From Rhea pennata (Eukaryota; Chordata; Aves; Rheiformes; Rheidae): 64,000 bases of DNA. Where the stretch lies: assembly GCF_028389875.1 (NCBI RefSeq), contig NC_084668.1:33856493-33920492 (forward strand). The letters run 5' to 3'. The notes under the pieces are model-generated. The model did no database searches. It saw nothing but the letters and a program-made list of their open reading frames with translations, and was not told the DNA's origin. Shown here one piece after another: positions 59,200-64,000 of the stretch. The position numbers were made by a program, and so were the translations under genes. Within the stretch, counting starts at the first letter, position 1, and each line of letters opens with the position of its first letter.

Positions 59200-62100
59200 A
59201 AAGTCCACTGGAGAGCAATTTGCTTCCCTAATAAGATATGCTGGAGTGTTAGACCCAAAATACTCTTATCTGAGACTGGCTTACTTAAAAGGTCTACATT
59301 GCTATGAAAATAGGACTTATTATTACTTTTCCCATTTCTGAGCGGGTTCATTAGGACTGTGATGTATGCTGGAATGAGGGCTATTTGTGGCGCTTAATTT
59401 CAGGAAAGGCTTGCCAAGTGCCATGGCTCCCAGTGTGGTTTCTGCACCCCTGGAATGGTGATGTCCATATACACTTTGCTAAGAAATCACCCAAAACCCA
59501 CTTCGGAGCAGATAACTGCAGCCCTGGCTGGTAAATATTGCCACTTTTAATTTTTAAGTACATCCTTAAACCATTTCTTCTTCTGATACTCTGTGTATGT
59601 GAATGCCAGTCTTTGTGAAAACATGCATCATGCATTTAAATTATGTTTCCCCACAGAGCTAGTTTTGGTACTGGATACAAACCTTGTATTCCCTGTCACC
59701 CTTGGAAAATGAAGCATGGAACTGTGGACTGTTCCCCTATACATCCCCATATACATCTTTCGAAGTGTTTTAAGTCAGATGTGAGAAAAATTAAAGCATA
59801 CTGGAGAAGTAGCTGCATCTAAATACCTCTGAGATCACATCACATCTGGAGTAGTGAATGTCATAAGCCTTACAGGAGAGCCCTTTTTGATAGGAATAAA
59901 ACAGTCAAATAAGGGAGAGCATCATGCAGACCCTCTTCACTAAGGGTAAATGTGAACATTTATTGCAGGAAAAATAACATTCTGTCATCTGTTGAGCTCT
60001 AGAATCATAGTGGAGCCAAAGGCATTTCCTGTTCCTATGAGATGAGCTAGATGGAGGTTAATGCTATCCTCCCGTGCTGTTAAAAATAAATCGGAGGGAG
60101 AAAAATGTTTTGAGTGGGTGAGGAATTTTCTACAATCCTGTATCTCCCATATACTGAGCTGTAGTCTAATTCCCTCTAATGTAGCTCTCAAGTATTTTAT
60201 ACTCCCCTTAAAACAATATTTTTTTTCATCAGAAGTTGCTAGATGTTAAGTCTTGTGACACTTATGTTTATTGACTTTCAGAGAGCTAACACTTCAAAAA
60301 ATAGAAGCCTTCTTTAAGGGCATGACATTTAAAACTTGTATGCTTTAGAACAAATCTTTTTCTTACTTGCTTCCTTTTTTCAGGGAACCTGTGCCGCTGT
60401 ACTGGGTATAGACCAATCCTAGATGCCTGTAAAACCTTTTGTGAGGTAAGGAGTAATGATGATACTAGATCATGCCTGTTAGTATTCATCATATATTTAT
60501 GAACTAATGTTTTTATTATGGAGGCAGGTGCATGAAGAGCATGACTTATTGTAAAATACAGTATCTATATATCTACAGACCATCATATTTTATACTAAGG
60601 TCATGTCTTCCTTCTGCTAAGAGATGTAGATTTTCTGTCCCTGTAACCCAAATAAAGGTGTTCAATGGCCTAACTCATAGTAAAAACTGACTGATGCAAA
60701 TTAAATTAGTGTCTAATCTGGATTACGAAGAATAACTGGGAATAACTTCATGTACTTTATTTGTGGGTCAGTACTGGCATAAATAAGAGCAGAATTTTGA
60801 TTTATGTTCTTTGTCATGTAATACTATGTATCAGACCTACAGTGGAAGAAATGGGAGAGTGAACTGTGGGTAAAAAAAATAATTCAGACTGTCCTGTGTG
60901 TGCTCTCACAAAGACAACTGTTTTTCATGTTGTACCCTTTGTATGTATTATTTTGTATTAAGGACTTTAACATGATAAGATTTTAAGATATTTTTTGTAT
61001 ATCTCTCCTTTAACATACAAATGCTTCCAACTTAGCTTATTATTGAGGTTCATCCAGAACTTTATTGAAATGTAAACATAAATTCTTACTGGCTTAGGTG
61101 GACTTTAACTTAATGCCATTCTGGGAAGTATTTTGCTAATGGAATATTACTATTTTAGGAATCAATTTGCTGTCAAAGTAAAGCAAATGGAAAGTGTTGC
61201 TTGGATCAAGATGATGATTTATTTGGCAAGGGAGAGAAGGTGGGATTTTAAGTATTTTCATTCTCCTATTTAAATATAAAACTTGCACAACAGAAAATAT
61301 TGCATTGCTTATTTCTTGTAATTAAAATAAATGCAGTATATGTTGTCATTTTTATTCTTCGCCTATTTCACCTTTTTTCATAATGCTACTTTTTTAATCA
61401 GACGTATTACTTTTTTATCAAGGAACTTGAAGATATTTCTAAAATCTAAAGATTGTTTTTATATACTTGTATGAGGAGGAGATCATGTAGCAGACAGTTG
61501 GTAGAATCATAGAATCAGTAAGGTTGGAAGGGACCTCTGGAGATCATCTAGTCCACCCCTCCCTGCTCAAGCAGGGTCACGTAGAGCATGTTAGACAGGG
61601 TTGTATCCAGGCGGGCCTTGAATATCTCCAGAGAAGGAGATTCCACAACCTCTCTGGGCAACCTGTTCCAGTGCTCTGTCACTTTCACAGGGAAGAAATT
61701 CCCCCTCATGTTCAGGTGGAAGGTAGTTTGGATCTGCATACTTGAGACTCAAGCAATTCTTCAAGTTCAGGAATAGTAATGTTCTCATATTGTGATCACT
61801 GCATTATTGAAAAATCGGGGCATATGTGGAGCTATCTAAAATCAGTGATCAGTGATGGTCTGAATGTAATCAATGATGATTTCATAGGAGGCTCACTGTT
61901 GACTTGAGTCTGAAGAATGAAATACTCCTAAAATCAGTCATGAACTTATTTTTATATCTTATCCATGTGAATTTTTGACTTTATTCTCAGTTTTATTTCA
62001 ATGATATTTGATCTATTTCTCTGCCTTTTGAGTACAAGTAGGTTGGAAGGAAATGAGCTGCTACTTCGTAATATGACTGTAGGGAGTTTATAGTTAGTTT

Positions 62101-63974
62101 TTTGGTTACTTGCCTCTGCCTCTACACTCTCATTTCTATTAGCAGTAAGCTTTGAGAAACTGTGATAACTGCTTCCCTCACCTTAGCAGCTCTAAGTGAT
62201 GCATGATATTTTAGCACCAAATCCAAAGGCTAATCAGATTATTAGCTTTCTTTTGACTTCAGTTGGACCCTTACAATTTTTTTTTTGTATGGAATTAAGG
62301 ATGCAGGGAAAAAAATACTCTTCTTTACTTGTTTTCTATTTTTTTTAAGATTCGCAGTGGACTCTTTTCAACAGAAGAATTTCAGCCTCTAGATCCCACC
62401 CAAGAGCTTATATTTCCTCCAGAACTAATGGTAATTTATATTGCTTTTAGACTATTCTTCAGCTTTACCTTTTCCTTAACAGTGGTCCCTAGTTCAGGAT
62501 TCATTCTGAAGTCCTGCTTATTCATTAGAAGAAATGTTGCAACATCTTTATATCAATCCAAAATGATACTCATTTTTTTTTCAGTGAGTTGTTTGAATAA
62601 TCACTTATAAAAGATAATGGTATTGGGAAAAAAAAGGAGTCACAAAGTTGAGCACGAGATGAGAAGACAGAGAAGTAACGTAAAATGAGTTTTCAATGCA
62701 GCACCTGAGATGCAAATGCTTCTCAGAAAACTGAATGGGAGACATTTTATAGCATTGGCAAAATGATTTATATTCCCCATTGTGTGGCTTAGTAGATTTG
62801 CTGAACTTTTCTCCCCGAATGTCAGTCTCTGACCAGACTGGGGTGCACTTAGCCTCAGTGATTAAAGTGCAGCAAAGATATAAATGGCTGAAATAAGGGT
62901 GCATGAATGAAAAGTGTCAGGCATCCTTAATTATAGACAACAGTATTTGCTCTAGAAAGACTAAAATCTGCTTGCATTGCATTATTGTAAAGGTATAGAT
63001 CTCAAAACAAAACTTCTCTATAACTAGCAGGCTGCTTATGGAGAAAAGTTGAAAACTTTAGATCAGGAGTTCCTGGCTGGTGTTTGTACCACCACTAGTT
63101 CACAAGCTATTTCCAAGTGGTCAGTGAACAGAACAGCTGGGCACAGTGCTTAATGTATGAAGGGATGCTGCACCCAGTGTGACTGGTGACCTCCAAGCAA
63201 ACTAACTGTATAAAGTCCTGCCTAGGTATTTTTTTTAATTATTTTTTTCATTCGTTTCAGCAGGTATAGGATCTATTCTACACTTTTTGTTTTGGGGATG
63301 TTTATTTTTGATTGTGTTTACTAGTCAATTGGAATGAACTGAAGACGTTTCATCCATGAAGTAAAAAAAAAAATAAAAATAAAAATAAAAATCATCGTTG
63401 TGTGAAAGACCAGCACAGCAGTACCACTTCTGTCCTGTTTTGAAGGATTAAGTAGAACTACTATCCTTTAAGGCTTCTTTTGATCTCCAATTGAATGTGA
63501 GGTCTATTAGATGCTGCCACCTCTCTATATGTTTAAATATTTTAATCTGCTGTATTTTCCCATCAGAGGGTGGCTGAAAGTCAACCAAAAAGAACTCTGG
63601 TTTTCCGTGGGGAGAGAATGACATGGATTTCTCCTGTAAGCTTAGATGAATTACTGGATCTGAAAGCTACCCACCCCAAAGCACCTCTTGTGGTTGGGAA
63701 CACCAGTCTGGGTATGTACAATCAGAATGGCTCCTATTGCCCTAGCTTCAGTGTGCGGAGGAGTAGGGCTACGTTTATTTGTGCTTTTCCATCCCTAAGA
63801 TTAGGCTCTACTGTTACAATTGGCATTGTGCAAAAGTTGTGATTTTTTTTCTTTTGTTATAAGTGTTTTTCTATTTTATAGGACCTGAGATTAAATTCAG
63901 AGGAGTACTTCATCCAATTGTTATTGCTCCAGCAAGGGTTCTAGATCTGAACTTGGTGAAATGCGCGGATGACG
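52360..63974 (+). CDS. AOX1: AOX1, aldehyde oxidase, 5' portion (exons 1-10, gene continues right)
   Basis: Cytosolic molybdo-flavoenzyme of the xanthine oxidase family, oxidising aldehydes and N-heterocycles with O2 as acceptor. Exons: 52360-52419, 53454-53511, 56907-57003, 58766-58874, 59404-59530, 60384-60445, 61159-61239, 62350-62430, 63567-63711 and 63882-63974. They encode 304 residues of about 1330. The plant-ferredoxin-like domain holds one [2Fe-2S] cluster (C49, C54, C57, C79), and the helical domain holds the second (C119, C122, C154, C156); all eight ligands are present. The FAD domain begins around residue 235 with [15 protein letters not shown] and the VVGNTSLG flavin loop. AOX1 rather than XDH is indicated by [25 protein letters not shown] and synteny with SGO2. 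An AOX paralogue cannot be excluded, because the catalytic half is outside the window. The N-terminus is about five residues longer than in human. Confidence 0.93.
52420..53453. other. AOX1 intron 1
   Basis: 1.0 kb; no other feature recognised. Confidence 0.8.
53454..53511 (+). CDS. AOX1: AOX1 exon 2
   Basis: It encodes [19 protein letters not shown] plus one base. Acceptor TTCTTACTGCAG, donor GTATCC. Confidence 0.94.
55836..56323 (+). mobile_element. CR1 LINE fragment, 3' end, plus strand
   Basis: A 5'-truncated CR1 copy of about 490 nt in AOX1 intron 2. It starts near CCAGTACAAGAGAGACAGG and contains the ORF2 C-terminal signature [19 protein letters not shown] (frame broken by stops). It ends with AGGTCCCTTCCAACCTCAAC and the terminal ATTCTATGATT typical of CR1. 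It cannot move on its own. Confidence 0.9.
56848..56876. repeat. (TG)n microsatellite
   Basis: GTGTGTGTGTGTGTGTG then TATATACATG, 30 nt before AOX1 exon 3, within its acceptor region. Confidence 0.9.
56907..57003 (+). CDS. AOX1: AOX1 exon 3, first [2Fe-2S] ligands
   Basis: It encodes [20 protein letters not shown] and [12 protein letters not shown]. Cys 49, 54 and 57 bind the cluster. Of two nearby acceptors (GGCAG at 56897 and TTTCAG at 56906), the second gives LRLTGTK, matching the family. Confidence 0.95.
57004..58765. other. AOX1 intron 3
   Basis: 1.8 kb; holds the large TG/TA simple-sequence block at 58228-58372. Confidence 0.8.
58228..58372. repeat. TG/TA simple-sequence block with a perfect palindrome and T tail
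   Basis: TG repeats, TA repeats, TG, TA and AC repeats followed by a T-rich tract. Inside it, 58286-58308 and 58311-58333 are perfect inverted copies (23 bp) separated by 2 nt. Open frames on both strands here are low complexity. Confidence 0.92.
58766..58874 (+). CDS. AOX1: AOX1 exon 4
   Basis: It encodes [20 protein letters not shown] and [16 protein letters not shown]. Cys 79 completes the first cluster. Acceptor TTCCAAAG, donor GTGAGA. Confidence 0.94.
59174..59199. repeat. (TA)n microsatellite
   Basis: About 13 TA units after an A tract in AOX1 intron 4. Confidence 0.9.
59404..59530 (+). CDS. AOX1: AOX1 exon 5, second [2Fe-2S] ligands
   Basis: It encodes [20 protein letters not shown] and [20 protein letters not shown]. 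Cys 119 and 122 bind the second cluster. Acceptor TTAATTTCAG, donor GTAAAT. Confidence 0.95.
60384..60445 (+). CDS. AOX1: AOX1 exon 6
   Basis: It encodes [20 protein letters not shown] plus E. Cys 154 and 156 complete the second cluster. Acceptor CTTTTTTCAG, donor GTAAGG. Confidence 0.95.
61159..61239 (+). CDS. AOX1: AOX1 exon 7
   Basis: It encodes [20 protein letters not shown] and LFGKGEK, the start of the linker to the FAD domain. Acceptor CTATTTTAG, donor GTGGGA. Confidence 0.92.
61503..61735 (-). mobile_element. CR1 LINE fragment, 3' end, minus strand
   Basis: A CR1 3' fragment of about 230 nt in AOX1 intron 7. On the minus strand it reads [20 protein letters not shown] and ends AGGTCCCTTCCAACCTTACT, GATTCTATGATTCT. 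It is inverted relative to the copy in intron 2 and, by eye, about four-fifths identical to it. Confidence 0.9.
62350..62430 (+). CDS. AOX1: AOX1 exon 8
   Basis: It encodes [20 protein letters not shown] and IFPPELM, a linker well conserved in the family. Acceptor TTTTTTAAG, donor GTAATT. Confidence 0.94.
63363..63391. repeat. (AAAAT)n repeat
   Basis: A tract then four AAAAT units in AOX1 intron 8. Confidence 0.85.
63567..63711 (+). CDS. AOX1: AOX1 exon 9, start of the FAD domain
   Basis: It encodes [40 protein letters not shown] and [16 protein letters not shown] is the flavin-binding loop. Acceptor TTCCCATCAG, donor GTATGT. Confidence 0.95.
63882..63974 (+). CDS. AOX1: AOX1 exon 10
   Basis: It encodes [20 protein letters not shown] and [11 protein letters not shown]. 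Acceptor CTATTTTATAG, donor GTTAGT at 63975. Later exons lie beyond the window. Confidence 0.93.
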
Positions 63975-64000
63975 GTTAGTAGACTTGACTGTGTTCAGAC

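Larger units (their letters stand above)
58875..60383. other. AOX1 introns 4 and 5
   Basis: Introns 58875-59403 and 59531-60383; apart from the TA repeat nothing was recognised. Confidence 0.75.
60446..63566. other. AOX1 introns 6, 7 and 8
   Basis: Introns 60446-61158, 61240-62349 and 62431-63566. They hold the minus-strand CR1 copy and an AAAAT repeat (63363-63391). No other feature recognised. Confidence 0.75.

Noticed and set aside
1-64000. CRISPR arrays, operons, phage or plasmid functions, tRNA and rRNA genes
   Set aside because: None seen. The DNA is vertebrate nuclear sequence with spliced genes; repeats present are microsatellites, homopolymers and CR1-type elements.

Overview
This is vertebrate nuclear DNA, almost certainly from a bird or another sauropsid. 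Multi-exon genes with GT-AG introns, CpG-island promoters, CR1 LINE fragments ending in the typical ATTCTATGATT tail, and compact introns all point that way. I cannot name the species. The window holds the block SPATS2L (+) / KCTD18 (-) / SGO2 (+) / AOX1 (+), the gene order known from human chromosome 2q33. Every exon call below was joined by hand and the reading phase was checked across each junction.

Layout. 1-11120: the last five coding exons of SPATS2L, a stress-granule/nucleolar protein, entering from the left edge. 11121-18291: a tail-to-tail region with the SPATS2L and KCTD18 3' ends. 18292-25290: the complete KCTD18 gene on the minus strand (432 codons plus stop, six coding exons) with a CpG-island promoter at about 24.8-25.5 kb. 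25.5-31.0 kb: a spacer with no recognised gene. 31.0-44.1 kb: SGO2 (shugoshin 2) with its own CpG island, eight coding exons and 997 residues, including one 2.0-kb exon and a C-terminal shugoshin box. 44.1-52.1 kb: a second spacer with no recognised gene. 52.1 kb to the right edge: the first ten exons of AOX1 (304 residues), covering both [2Fe-2S] clusters and the start of the FAD domain; the gene runs off the edge.

The four genes do not form a pathway. SPATS2L is RNA/stress-granule related, KCTD18 is a T1/BTB-domain protein, SGO2 protects centromeric cohesin, and AOX1 is a molybdo-flavoenzyme. Their linkage is conserved synteny, not an operon.

I found no undescribed system. The observations most worth checking are: an inverted pair of CR1 copies flanking AOX1 exons 3-7, which could promote a circular RNA; a perfect 23-bp-arm AT/TG palindrome in AOX1 intron 3; a possible in-frame cassette exon in SGO2; a SPATS2L exon held between long T and A tracts; a poly(A) tail with an AATAAA beside SGO2 exon 8; and an unusual NVQG in the first strand of the KCTD18 BTB domain.
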